The notes: generated from the sequence alone by a model not told the origin. A stretch of 64,000 nt of DNA from Pseudomonas viridiflava (GCF_900590755.1 NZ_UUOC01000029.1:1-64000); one strand, 5' to 3'; positions 26,269 to 35,369 are shown, counted from the stretch's first letter. Translations and numbers: made by a program.

Positions 26269-27005
26269 AGGTTGAGCCTCTTGAACACGGGTTGTGGGAT
26301 CGAGCGAATGATCAGCATGATCAGCGCCCAGAACCCCGGCGTGTACAGCGTCGGGGATTTGCGGGCGATGCCCGCGACGATGCGCTCTGCCACCTGTTGC
26401 GGTTGCGCCAGTAAAGCTCCGGGCAGCGCCAGGCCCTTGGTCATAGGGGTGTCGACAAAGCCGGGTTTGATGGTCAGCACATGTACGCCGACCTTGAACA
26501 AACGCGCCTGCAAGCCTTCGCTAAAGGTCGAAACAGCCGCCTTGGCCGAGCCATAGAGATAGTTCGAAGGTCGACCGCGATCACCCGCCACGGAGGAAAT
26601 CACCGCCAGACTGCCCCAGCGCTGGGTTTCGAATTGTTGGGCCAACAGGGTCAGCAGGGCGATGACCGAGGTGCCGTTGTTGGCAAATTCCTGCATGGCG
26701 ACGCTGACGTCGCGCTCGCAGAGTTTCTGGTCGGGCAGGGTGCCGTGGGCAATCAGCGCCACATCGATCTGCCCCAACGCCAGCAGGCAGCTTTCCAGCA
26801 TCGCTGGGTGGGCCGCCAGGTCCGTGGCATCCATTTCATGCACGGTGATGGCTTTCGCGCCACGGCCCTTGAGATCGGCGGCGGTTTGCTCAAGCTTGTC
26901 GGCACTGCGCGCCACGAGGAAAAAATCACTGCCCTCGCTGGCCCACAAGCGAGCACAGGCGGTGGCAATGGCTGACGTGGCGCCGATGATCAGTACTCTT
27001 TTCAT
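26265..27005 (-). CDS. SDR oxidoreductase, DprE2-like
   Basis: A 246-residue SDR with NAD loop GATSAIATACARLW, ALIAHGTLPDQ in place of the usual NNAG, Ser in VISSVAGDRGR and the active YLYGSAKAA. VISSVAGDRGRPSNYLYGSAKA is very close to the mycobacterial DprE2 pattern (here seen in two adjoining parts). DprE2 reduces the 2-keto intermediate to lipid-linked D-arabinofuranose. The C-terminus ends with a hydrophobic, basic patch (ALIMLIIRSIPQPVFKRL), suggesting membrane association. It is 13 bp downstream of the DprE1-like gene. Confidence 0.82.
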   Translation of the reverse strand: MKRVLIIGATSAIATACARLWASEGSDFFLVARSADKLEQTAADLKGRGAKAITVHEMDATDLAAHPAMLESCLLALGQIDVALIAHGTLPDQKLCERDVSVAMQEFANNGTSVIALLTLLAQQFETQRWGSLAVISSVAGDRGRPSNYLYGSAKAAVSTFSEGLQARLFKVGVHVLTIKPGFVDTPMTKGLALPGALLAQPQQVAERIVAGIARKSPTLYTPGFWALIMLIIRSIPQPVFKRLNL

Positions 27006-27018
27006 AAAGGCTCTCGTT

Positions 27019-28335
27019 TCATAGCGTCACGCGCTTCCAGAAGCGGGACATCAGGGAGGGATCGCGTAACGCTTCCAGTCGCTCCCAGGCCGGGTAGGCC
27101 TGGCGGAAATCGCTGCCGCTCATGTGCGCATCTTTTGCGGGATATAGCCGGCCGCCGCCGGCTCGGACAATGGCGTCCAGGCGGGGGAACAAGCCGTGGA
27201 TCAGGTCGCCGCTCTGAGGGAAATCCAGGGCCAGAGAGGTGCCCGGCATGGGGAACGACAACAACCCCGGCGAGGCAATATCGCCACAGCGCTTGAGCAC
27301 GGCCAGAAACGAACCCTGACCAGAATCGGCAATGGCGCTTAAAAGTTCGGCCATTGCGACTTCAGCGTTCGCCTCGGGGATCACGCATTGATATTGCTGG
27401 AAGCCCTTGCGGCCATAGATGCGGTTCCAGTGCAGGATGCGATCCAGCGGGTAGAAAAACGGCGTGTAGGCGCTGCGTTTGGCAGTGGGTCGCTTGGGGT
27501 GGGCATTCCAGTACAGGGCATTGAAACTGCGCAGCGACAGGTTATTGATCAGCGAGATGGGTGGGGTCAGCGGCACCTTCATCGAGCTGCCGTGCTCCAC
27601 TTCCAGCGAGCCATAACGGGCGTGATCGCCGACGATAAACACGCCGCGCCCGCTGTTGGCGCCTTTGGCCAGGCAGTCGATCCAGGCCACGCTGTATTCA
27701 TGCTGATGGTCCAGCTCGGCCGACAGACTGAAGAATTCCGCGAGGTTGGCAAAGCGCACCACGGTGCTGTCGATCTGGCTGGCGCGGATCGGCATCAATT
27801 GCAGATCGGCCCAGTTGATCACCCCGGTCAAGCCCAGGCCGCCGATACTCGCAGCGAACAGCCGGGCGTTTTCCGAGTGCGAGCAGATCTGTGCTTTCTC
27901 CCCGTGGCGCAGCAGGCCGAAGCGTATGACATGGTTGCCGAAGGTGCCGCGCAGATGGTGATTCTTGCCGTGAACATCGTTGGCGATAGCGCCGCCGACG
28001 GTGGCGAATTGGGTGCCGGGTGTGACGGGCAGAAACCAGCCGTTGGGGATCGCCGCCGCGAGGATTTCCGCCAGCGTGACCCCGGCTTCGACCCGCACCG
28101 TGCCGTTTTTCCAGTCGGCGCGAATGAAGTGGTCCAGGCTGCGCATCTCGATGACCTGATCGCTGGCCGCCAGACAGCTGTCGCCGTAACTGCGGCCGTT
28201 GCCGTAGGGCAGGCTGGTCTGGTGGTGCTCGATGACCGTGCTCAGGTGCTCGGTCAGGCCATCGATCCACGGGCAGGCGTGACCGCTTTGCGGTGTCTGT
28301 GGGTAGCGTCCCCAGGAATACAGAGCCTGCGTCAT
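27019..28335 (-). CDS. FAD-dependent oxidoreductase, DprE1-like
   Basis: A 438-residue vanillyl-alcohol-oxidase-type flavoprotein resembling DprE1, which oxidises C2 of polyprenyl-phospho-ribofuranose. The FAD-binding part has PYGNGRSYGDS (44-53), VTPGTQFATVGGAIANDVHG and HGKNHH, with His122 matching the key DprE1 His132. GGRLYPAKDAH keeps the active-site Lys (Lys401, matching Lys418). The residue aligned with the benzothiazinone-target cysteine of M. tuberculosis is Ala369 in SLALDFP. It overlaps the HAD-UbiA stop by 4 bp. The substrate is inferred from homology and gene order. Confidence 0.83.
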   Translation of the reverse strand: MTQALYSWGRYPQTPQSGHACPWIDGLTEHLSTVIEHHQTSLPYGNGRSYGDSCLAASDQVIEMRSLDHFIRADWKNGTVRVEAGVTLAEILAAAIPNGWFLPVTPGTQFATVGGAIANDVHGKNHHLRGTFGNHVIRFGLLRHGEKAQICSHSENARLFAASIGGLGLTGVINWADLQLMPIRASQIDSTVVRFANLAEFFSLSAELDHQHEYSVAWIDCLAKGANSGRGVFIVGDHARYGSLEVEHGSSMKVPLTPPISLINNLSLRSFNALYWNAHPKRPTAKRSAYTPFFYPLDRILHWNRIYGRKGFQQYQCVIPEANAEVAMAELLSAIADSGQGSFLAVLKRCGDIASPGLLSFPMPGTSLALDFPQSGDLIHGLFPRLDAIVRAGGGRLYPAKDAHMSGSDFRQAYPAWERLEALRDPSLMSRFWKRVTL

Positions 28336-29828
28336 GCGGCAATCCAGAACACCAGGGCGAACAGAACCCCGACGACTTGGCTCATGCGGTCGCGGATGGC
28401 GAACACCACCGGGTCATCGTTCATCAGGCCGCGATGAGTCAGCATCCAGACTCGGGTGATCCAGAACAGCAGCAGCGGGCAGGTCAGCCAGATCACATGG
28501 GGGTGGCCGTAGAGGGCAACGGTGGAGCCTTCGTGTATGTACAGCGCCAGAACCATCACCGCCAGATGCCCGGACGACGCACCCAGGGAGGCAATCATGT
28601 CCAAGTCGCCAGGGTAGTAACCACGCCCGCGGGCTTTATCCTGCAGGTCCTTGGCCCGGGCTTCGCGCAGCTCTGCATAACGCTTGACCAGCGCCAGGCT
28701 GAGGAACATGAACATCGAGAAGGCCAGGATCCAGAACGTCAGCGGCAGGTTGAACGCCGCAGCGCCTGCCAGAATCCGGGCGGTGTAGAGCATCGCGAGG
28801 ACTATCACGTCGGTGACCATCTGCCGTTTCAGGCTCAATGAATAGGCCAGGGTCAGCAGGTAGTACGCGGCCAATACGCCGCAGAACTGCCAGGGCAGGA
28901 GCAAGGCTGCGCCACTGAACGCGGCAATCAGCAGCACCGGCACGATGACCAGCCCGGCTTTGATCGACAGCTTGCCGCAGGCAAAAGGGCGCTTGCGTTT
29001 GGTGGTGTGATGGCGGTCGTCGGCCAGGTCCAGCAGGTCATTGAGCACGTAGACACTGGAGGCGCACAGACCGAAAAACAGAAAGGCCAGCACGCCGTTG
29101 AGCAACTGTTGAGGCTGTCCCAATTGGTGGGCGGCCAGCAGCGGCACGAAAATCAGCGCGTTCTTCATCCACTGGTGCATGCGCAAGGCTTTGCGCCAGT
29201 CCCGCAGGGTCGAAACATTTGAGCGGACCACCTGCTCGACATTGCCCAGCGCCTTGGCCCGGCTTTCCACGCCTTGTTCGGGATTGACCACAATGGCGTG
29301 CCGCGCTGCACCCCAGATGGCCAGATCGTCTCGCGAGTTGCCGACGTAATCAAAACCACCTTCACCAAAGTGCTCGACCAGCAAGTCGCGTTTTCTGTGG
29401 GAGGACAGATTGCGGTCGGCATTGGACGCCAGCACCAGATCGAACAGCTGAAGGTACTCGGCGATCCTTACGGCAAGACTGTCATGGCTGGCCGTGGCGA
29501 GCACGATCGTTCGCCCCTTGGCGCTTTCGGTCTCGATCAATGAGATGACTTCGGGGTCATACGGCAGCACCGCGACGTCTATGTGGGTGTTTAACGCCAG
29601 ACCTTCCTTGAGTGCCGCTTTGCCTTTCAGCAACCATCCAAACAGTTTGAAAACTTGCAGTGGATGACTTCGAATGAACGTCATCGCAGTTTCCATCAAT
29701 AAGTCTGAGCGCAATAAGGTGCCATCTAGATCGACAACTAACGGGTGGCTGGTTTCTGGGTCGTTGATGTCCAGAACGTCAGTGTCTAAAGGATTAGTTT
29801 CTGGAACTCTTCCCTGAATTCTCGCCAT
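28332..29828 (-). CDS. HAD phosphatase-UbiA prenyltransferase fusion
   Basis: A 498-residue two-domain protein. Residues about 28-215 form a HAD hydrolase with DLDGT (33-37) and motif IV GNSRDDLAIW. Residues about 220-498 form a UbiA-family membrane prenyltransferase with the metal/diphosphate motif NDLLDLADDRHHTTKRKRP near 262-280 and about eight helices. In mycobacteria a UbiA enzyme joins phosphoribosyl diphosphate to polyprenyl phosphate, and a separate phosphatase removes the 5-phosphate. The fusion would supply both activities, though the HAD domain might act on another compound. AGGAG lies 10 bases before the ATG. First gene of the cluster. Confidence 0.85.
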   Translation of the reverse strand: MARIQGRVPETNPLDTDVLDINDPETSHPLVVDLDGTLLRSDLLMETAMTFIRSHPLQVFKLFGWLLKGKAALKEGLALNTHIDVAVLPYDPEVISLIETESAKGRTIVLATASHDSLAVRIAEYLQLFDLVLASNADRNLSSHRKRDLLVEHFGEGGFDYVGNSRDDLAIWGAARHAIVVNPEQGVESRAKALGNVEQVVRSNVSTLRDWRKALRMHQWMKNALIFVPLLAAHQLGQPQQLLNGVLAFLFFGLCASSVYVLNDLLDLADDRHHTTKRKRPFACGKLSIKAGLVIVPVLLIAAFSGAALLLPWQFCGVLAAYYLLTLAYSLSLKRQMVTDVIVLAMLYTARILAGAAAFNLPLTFWILAFSMFMFLSLALVKRYAELREARAKDLQDKARGRGYYPGDLDMIASLGASSGHLAVMVLALYIHEGSTVALYGHPHVIWLTCPLLLFWITRVWMLTHRGLMNDDPVVFAIRDRMSQVVGVLFALVFWIAA

Positions 29829-30163
29829 GTCAATGCACTCCTGCCGGGGTTGAGCGCACTATGAAACGGAAAAACGAATTCGCCACCTCAATAAAATTAA
29901 ACGCCTGCGCGTATATCGTCAGTGGGCTGGCGTCAGAAACTTTCCTTGCGCTGAATGCCTTGTCAGATAAGGGTTTGTATCACTGGCTTAGCAGCAACTC
30001 AGCGTTGTTACAGTCGGGATAATTCTGCGGGTCAGGGATGATTTTTGAGCCGGGTTGCCCCGCTTTTCAGCAGCTCCATGGCTTTCTGGTGGCCTCAAGC
30101 ACGTGTCTTTCAGCAGCGCCGGGAGTCATAATGACCGCGTTTTGATTCTGGAATGCCGTCGTC
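29829..30163. other. Divergent gap between the arabinose-type cluster and norR
   Basis: The gap contains the promoter regions of two diverging units. An AT-rich stretch at 29870-29905 (ACCTCAATAAAATTAAACG) lies 40-75 bp before the HAD-UbiA start. I found no convincing GG-N10-GC sigma-54 element, no gene and no REP element. Confidence 0.4.
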
Positions 30164-31717
30164 ATGACCAATCCCTTGTTGCTGGCGCTGATACCTCTTG
30201 TTGCGGATCTGAGCCGGGACTTGCCCGACGATGAGCGCTATCGGCGGCTGTTGCGCTCGTTGCGCCAGTTGCTGCCCTGCGATGCAGTGGCACTGCTCAA
30301 GCTTGAAGGGGATGTGCTGATCCCGTTGTGTGTAGAAGGCCTGAGCCCCGACACCCTGGGCCGCCGCTTCCGGGTCGACGAGCATCCGCGTTTGAAAATC
30401 CTCCTGGAGAGCCCGGGTCCGACGCGTTTCTCCACGGATTGCGAACTGCCAGACCCCTACGACGGGCTGGTGGAAGGGCATCAGGGGCATCTCGAAGTTC
30501 ATGACTGCCTGGGCTGCGCGTTATCTTTTCAGGGCAAACCCTGGGGCCTGATTACGCTGGACTCTCTGCAACCTGCGAACTTCGGGACGGTGGATCTGGA
30601 CAACCTGGAAGCCTTTGCAAGCCTGGCTGCGGCGACGGTAATGGCCAGCGAACGGATCAACCAGTTGGCCCGTGGCTTCGAGGACCAGCGGCAACTGGCG
30701 GAGGTCTACAAACGCGCAGCGGGCGGGCGCGGGCCGCGGGAGCTGATCGGCCAGAGTGCCATTCACAAGCGCCTGCAACAGGAGATCCAACTGGTGGGCA
30801 ACAGCCCGCTGTCGGTGCTGATCACCGGCGAAACCGGGGTCGGCAAAGAGCTTGTTGCCGAAGCCATCCATCTTGATTCACCACGAGCCCACAAACCGCT
30901 GATCAGCCTTAACTGCGCCGCGTTGCCGGAAATGCTTGTGGAAAGCGAACTGTTCGGGCACGTCAAGGGCGCGTTTTCCGGGGCGGTAAACGGACGTAGC
31001 GGCAAGTTCGAGCTGGCGGACGGCGGGACGATTTTTCTCGATGAAGTGGGTGAGTTGCCCCTGCCAGTGCAAGCGAAACTGCTGCGGGTGCTGCAAAGCG
31101 GGCAATTGCAGCGGGTGGGGTCCGATCAGGAGCATCAGGTGGACGTGCGGATCATCGCCGCCACCAACCGCGATCTGGCGGAGGAAGTGCGCTGCGGGCG
31201 GTTCCGCGCCGATCTCTACCATCGTTTGAGCGTGTACCCGTTGCGAGTGCCGCCACTGCGTGAGCGGGGCCGTGATGTGTTGCTGCTGGCCGGTTACTTT
31301 CTCGAAGAAAACCGTGCGCGCATGGGCTTGCGTAGCCTGCGGCTCAGCAGTGAGGCGCAGAAGTCGCTGGTCGGTCATGCATGGCCGGGCAACGTTCGGG
31401 AGCTGGAGCACCTTATCAGTCGTGGCGTGCTCAAGGCGTTGGCGATGCACGCCGAGCGGCCGCGAATCCTGACCCTAGAAGCGCAAATGCTCGGGCTTGA
31501 AGATCAGCTTGCCGCTGCTGTTCCGACTGCTGTCCACGGGGTGGCGCCGGACATCAGCCCTGGTCAAACCCTCAAGGCGTCGGTCGATAACTACCAGAAG
31601 GCGCTCATTGAACAGGCACTTCTCAGGCATCAAGGCAAATGGGTTGAGGTTGCGCGGGAAATGGGACTTGATCGTGCCAATCTCAGCCGACTCGCCAAAC
31701 GGCTGGGCATTCGCTGA
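30164..31717 (+). CDS. norR: NorR-type nitric-oxide-responsive sigma-54 activator
   Basis: A 517-residue enhancer-binding protein. The N-terminal GAF domain keeps all the residues implicated in the non-haem iron centre of E. coli NorR: Arg76, Asp97, Tyr99, Asp100, His113, Cys115 and Asp133. The AAA+ domain, about 190-420, has Walker A GETGVGKE and Walker B GGTIFLDEVGEL. The sigma-54 contact loop reads GAFSGA instead of GAFTGA. The C-terminal Fis-type HTH is at about 475-517 (GKWVEVAREMGLDRANLSRL). NorR/FhpR usually sits beside norVW or fhp; here no NO-detoxifying enzyme is in the window. Confidence 0.9.
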   Translation: MTNPLLLALIPLVADLSRDLPDDERYRRLLRSLRQLLPCDAVALLKLEGDVLIPLCVEGLSPDTLGRRFRVDEHPRLKILLESPGPTRFSTDCELPDPYDGLVEGHQGHLEVHDCLGCALSFQGKPWGLITLDSLQPANFGTVDLDNLEAFASLAAATVMASERINQLARGFEDQRQLAEVYKRAAGGRGPRELIGQSAIHKRLQQEIQLVGNSPLSVLITGETGVGKELVAEAIHLDSPRAHKPLISLNCAALPEMLVESELFGHVKGAFSGAVNGRSGKFELADGGTIFLDEVGELPLPVQAKLLRVLQSGQLQRVGSDQEHQVDVRIIAATNRDLAEEVRCGRFRADLYHRLSVYPLRVPPLRERGRDVLLLAGYFLEENRARMGLRSLRLSSEAQKSLVGHAWPGNVRELEHLISRGVLKALAMHAERPRILTLEAQMLGLEDQLAAAVPTAVHGVAPDISPGQTLKASVDNYQKALIEQALLRHQGKWVEVAREMGLDRANLSRLAKRLGIR

Positions 31718-31876
31718 GCATGTTTTCGAGCGTTGAATCAACCGTTTGAATGGATAATTGCACCTTGCGGGAGTGGTCGCGCAACTTGTCGCGCAAACGG
31801 AAAAAAGACTGAATTTTTTCGCAAAGCTACGGGTCATCTATTGCACTAAGCAAATCAATAGGAGCCGTTGCCTGAA

Positions 31877-32101
31877 ATGTCACAGTACAAACATTACCGA
31901 ATCGATTATTTGTTAAACGGCGCGTTCAAATCCTTCTACATCAGTGCTGAGCACATGGATAACACTGAGGCCTGGCATCATGCGAGTGTCGATGCCGGAA
32001 TCGCGCGGATACCCAAATATCGACTGGAGAAAGTCCCTCGGGTCTCGAAACCCTACGCGGAACACTTCGGGATCACCAACGTCGAGTGGATACAGAGTTG
32101 A
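31877..32101 (+). CDS. Small conserved Pseudomonas-type protein
   Basis: A 74-residue soluble protein, MSQYKHYRIDYLLNGAFKSF at the start, then AEAWHHASVDAGIARIP-like central residues (AWHHASVDAG) and a C-terminal ITNVEWIQS. The pattern of an N-terminal beta-rich half, a central AWHxAS motif and a basic stretch matches a small uncharacterised family that I recall as common in Pseudomonas (possibly DUF6555; not certain). GGAG precedes the ATG by 13 bases. A strong terminator follows. Confidence 0.6.
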   Translation: MSQYKHYRIDYLLNGAFKSFYISAEHMDNTEAWHHASVDAGIARIPKYRLEKVPRVSKPYAEHFGITNVEWIQS

Positions 32102-32107
32102 TCTGCC

Positions 32108-32140
32108 AATGCCGGCTCGTTAACGACGCGAGCCGGCATT
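32108..32140. terminator. Bidirectional terminator between convergent genes
   Basis: AATGCCGGCTCG (32108-32119) pairs perfectly over 12 bp with CGAGCCGGCATT (32129-32140) around a 9-base loop. It lies between the convergent small-protein and MFS genes and could serve both, though T-runs are short. Confidence 0.75.
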
Positions 32141-32160
32141 TCCCGTGAGTTATCCAATCC

Positions 32161-33585
32161 TCAACGATGCGCAATATTCTCCAGTGCCAGGTTGCGCGTG
32201 CGTGGTCCGAAACGGCCGATGGTGATCATCACGATCAACATGCTGCTGACGATAAAGGCCAGTACCCCTGGCGTTCCGAAATGCTCCAGAAAAAAGCCGA
32301 TCAGCAGACTGCTGAACACCGTGGACAAGCGGCTGAACGAATAGCAGAAACCCACCGCCCGTGCGCGAATGTTGGTCGGGAACAGTTCGCCCTGATACGA
32401 GTGATAGCTGAAGCTCAACCATGCATTACAGAACGTGATCATGACCCCGCAGAACACCAGGCCGACCGCTGACGTCTGAAAGGCGAACAGGGTGCCGAAG
32501 ATCATCGAGCCCAACGCCGAGCCGACGATCTGCCATTTGTTCTCGAAACGGTTGGCAAACTTGACGAACAACAGCGGCCCCAGCGGATAGGCGAGGGTGA
32601 TGATGAATGCATAGCCCAGACTGTGAGTGACGCTGACCCCCTGACCGGACAATAGCGCTGGCAACCAGTTACCAAAGCCGAAGAAACCGATGGCCTGAAA
32701 GACATGGAACACGATCAGCATCAGCGCCCGACGGCGATACGGTGGCTGCCAGATATCAGCGAAACGCCCCGTGCCTGACACCGCAACCACTTCCGGCTCC
32801 GGAGCATCCAGCGGCTTGCCGTGATCACGCACGCAGCGGGCCTCGATGTCATCCATGATGCGTTCGGCTTCCTCGAAGCGCCCGTGCTGGGCCAGCCAGC
32901 GTGGTGATTCGGGCAACCGTGAGCGCAACCACCATATAAACAGCGCGAACACAGCGCTGGCCAGCACCACCCAGCGCCAACCGGAATAACCGAACGGCGC
33001 CTGAGGCACCAGCCACCAGGAAATCAGCGCCACCGCAGGCACCGATAGAAACTGAATGAAAAACGCAAAGGCAAACGCCGAACTGCGCATGCGCTTGGGC
33101 ACCAGTTCCGCCAGGTAGGCGTCAATGGTGACCAGCTCGATGCCCAGGCCGATCCCCACCAGAAAGCGCATGCAGATGATGCCCAGTGCATCGCTCTGAA
33201 TACCCATCAAGACGGTGGCGACGGTGTACCAGATCAACGCAAAGGTGAAGATCGCCCGTCGGCCAAAGCGGTCGGCGATAGGGCTGAGCAGGCTGGCGCC
33301 GAGGAACAGTCCGAGAAAGGTCGCCGAGGCAAAAGCGGCCTGATCTGAAAAGCCAAACACACCTTGAGCACCGGTGGCAAAAATCCCGTCGCGCAGCAGG
33401 CCTGGGCTGATGTAGGCGGTCTGAAACAAATCGTACAGCTCGAAAAAACCGCCAATGGACAGCAACGCCACCAGTTTCCAGACCGTCGCGACCGCAGGCA
33501 GACGGTCAATCCGTGCTGAAATCTGCGCGGCGCGGACCGGATCGATCCCATCGGCCGCAGGGCGGGTGCTTGAGGAAGAAGACAT
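32161..33585 (-). CDS. MFS transporter, sugar-porter-like
   Basis: A 474-residue transporter with 12 predicted helices. The MFS signature between helices 2 and 3 reads SPIADRFGRRAIF, the RxxxG-type loop is LAELVPKRMRSSAF, and PESPRWLAQHGRFEEAERI follows helix 6. This layout belongs to the sugar-porter/aromatic-acid group of metabolite symporters. Substrate unknown. It stands alone, facing a strong terminator at its 3' end and an AT-rich promoter region (33590-33720) at its 5' end. Confidence 0.88.
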   Translation of the reverse strand: MSSSSSTRPAADGIDPVRAAQISARIDRLPAVATVWKLVALLSIGGFFELYDLFQTAYISPGLLRDGIFATGAQGVFGFSDQAAFASATFLGLFLGASLLSPIADRFGRRAIFTFALIWYTVATVLMGIQSDALGIICMRFLVGIGLGIELVTIDAYLAELVPKRMRSSAFAFAFFIQFLSVPAVALISWWLVPQAPFGYSGWRWVVLASAVFALFIWWLRSRLPESPRWLAQHGRFEEAERIMDDIEARCVRDHGKPLDAPEPEVVAVSGTGRFADIWQPPYRRRALMLIVFHVFQAIGFFGFGNWLPALLSGQGVSVTHSLGYAFIITLAYPLGPLLFVKFANRFENKWQIVGSALGSMIFGTLFAFQTSAVGLVFCGVMITFCNAWLSFSYHSYQGELFPTNIRARAVGFCYSFSRLSTVFSSLLIGFFLEHFGTPGVLAFIVSSMLIVMITIGRFGPRTRNLALENIAHR

Positions 33586-33747
33586 ACGCGAGGTTCCGTT
33601 ATTTTTTGATGGCGTATGGTAGGTTTTTTACAATTGGTAATGTTTGCTTTTTATGGTTCATATGTTCGTTAAATTAGTTATTTATTGCTTAAGTAGTCAG
33701 TATTAGGCTTTTTATTACCATACCAGTGAGATTTGGAATTGATTTTC

Positions 33748-33857
33748 TGTAGGAGTGAGCTTGCTCGCGATAAAGTCGGAACGACTTTCCTGCGATGGTG
33801 AATCCAGCTTTTTTTACGACTGGTTCGCAGCCGATCGCGAGCAAGCTCGCTCCTACA
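33748..33857. repeat. REP pair, type B, in a 392-bp gap
   Basis: Arms TGTAGGAGTGAGCTTGCTCG and CGAGCAAGCTCGCTCCTACA. The gap 33586-33977 otherwise holds the AT-rich MFS promoter region on the left and the mntH leader on the right; no gene is seen and no clear MntR or Fur operator can be read. Confidence 0.88.
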
Positions 33858-33977
33858 GGGTCCCGTATTTGCAATCCGCGACCGCGTTGTAGCAGGGGCC
33901 TAGCGACCTACAGCTGTATCAAGATATGTCGCAAAACCCTAAGATAAAGCTCCGCTCCGCTGCCAGCCTGGGTTCCT

Positions 33978-35297
33978 GTGACGTTCAAACTGCCTGATAC
34001 CGCGACTGCTCCTTTCTGCCCGTCGGCTGTGACCGATACGGTCTCGATCCCGGCCAATGCCTCGCTGGCCCGCAAGATGCTGCTGTTTGTCGGGCCCGGT
34101 CTGCTGGTGTCCATCGGCTACATGGACCCTGGCAACTGGGCGACGGCAATCGAAGCGGGTTCGCGCTTTGGTTACGCGCTGCTGTTCGTGGTGGTGTTGG
34201 CGAGCCTGTCAGGCATGGTGTTGCAGAACCTCTGCTCCCGGCTAGGCATCGCCACTGGGCGGGATCTGGCGCAGCTTTCAGCGTCGCGTTACAGCCCGAA
34301 TGTAGCCAAGGGGCAGTGGCTGCTGGCCGAGCTGTCGATCATCGCCACTGACCTTGCCGAAGTGCTCGGCGCAGCGCTGGCGTTTCACTTGCTGCTGGGC
34401 GTATCCATCACCACCGGCGTGGCGCTGACCGCCTTCGACACCCTGATCGTGCTGGCTCTGCAAGGCGCCAACTTCAGGCGCCTGGAAGCCATTGTTCTGG
34501 GCCTGATCGCGACCATTGGCGCCTGTTTTACTGTCGAGCTGATCCTGATCAAACCCTTCTGGCCCGACGTTGCGGCGGGGCTAAAACCCAGCTGGGACGT
34601 GCTGACCAGCCAGGAGCCCCTGTACATCGCCATCGGCATTCTTGGCGCAACCGTCATGCCCCATAACCTTTACCTGCATTCTTCGGTGGTGCAGACCCGG
34701 GTCAATGGCAGCGATAACGCTCATAAGGCCAGTGCGATCAAATTCGCCCGGATCGACACCATCGCTTCATTGAGTCTGGCGCTGTTGATCAATGCGGCGA
34801 TTCTGATTCTCGCCGCTGCAGCTTTCCACAAGAGCGGGCACACCGACGTGGTGGAAATCCAGGATGCCTACCATCTGCTCGACCCGCTGGTGGGTGGTGC
34901 TGTGGCCAGTGTGTTGTTCGGGATTGCCTTGCTGGCGGCCGGGCAAAGCTCGACTTTTACCGGCACCATCGCCGGGCAGGTGGTACTTGAAGGCTTCTTG
35001 CAGCGCAAAATCCCCTGCTGGCAGCGGCGCTTGATCACCCGCGCATTGGCGCTGATTCCGGCGTTGATCGGGGTCATGTGGCTGGGCGACAGCTCGGTTG
35101 GCAAGATGCTGGTACTCAGCCAGGTGGTGCTCAGCCTGCAATTGCCGTTCGCGCTCTGGCCCCTGATCCGCTTCACCAGCGACCGGCAATTGATGGGGCC
35201 ATTCGTCAACAGCCAGTTGGTCAAGATCGCGGCATGGGGGTTGTTCGGGCTGATTTCTGCGGCGAATCTGACGTTGTTGTGGTTTTGGGTGAGTTGA
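33978..35297 (+). CDS. mntH: Nramp-family divalent metal transporter
   Basis: A 439-residue Nramp proton-coupled Mn(II)/Fe(II) importer with 11 helices. Helix 1 carries MDPGNWATAI (the metal-binding DPGN) and helix 6 carries VMPHNLYLHSS (the MPH motif with the metal-binding Met and His). A GTG start at 33978 gives a 33-residue cytoplasmic N-terminus; no strong ribosome binding site is visible. It is followed 72 bp later by an MFS gene on the same strand, probably not functionally linked. Confidence 0.92.
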   Translation: MTFKLPDTATAPFCPSAVTDTVSIPANASLARKMLLFVGPGLLVSIGYMDPGNWATAIEAGSRFGYALLFVVVLASLSGMVLQNLCSRLGIATGRDLAQLSASRYSPNVAKGQWLLAELSIIATDLAEVLGAALAFHLLLGVSITTGVALTAFDTLIVLALQGANFRRLEAIVLGLIATIGACFTVELILIKPFWPDVAAGLKPSWDVLTSQEPLYIAIGILGATVMPHNLYLHSSVVQTRVNGSDNAHKASAIKFARIDTIASLSLALLINAAILILAAAAFHKSGHTDVVEIQDAYHLLDPLVGGAVASVLFGIALLAAGQSSTFTGTIAGQVVLEGFLQRKIPCWQRRLITRALALIPALIGVMWLGDSSVGKMLVLSQVVLSLQLPFALWPLIRFTSDRQLMGPFVNSQLVKIAAWGLFGLISAANLTLLWFWVS

Positions 35298-35369
35298 ACC
35301 CTGGGGCGCGTGACGGGCTCTGATTGTGATGAGCCCAGTACTGACGCCATCGCGGAGTACACCTGCCCA

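Noticed and set aside
27388..28437. 349-codon open frame on the plus strand
   Set aside because: Antisense to the DprE1-like gene, which keeps the expected active-site residues.
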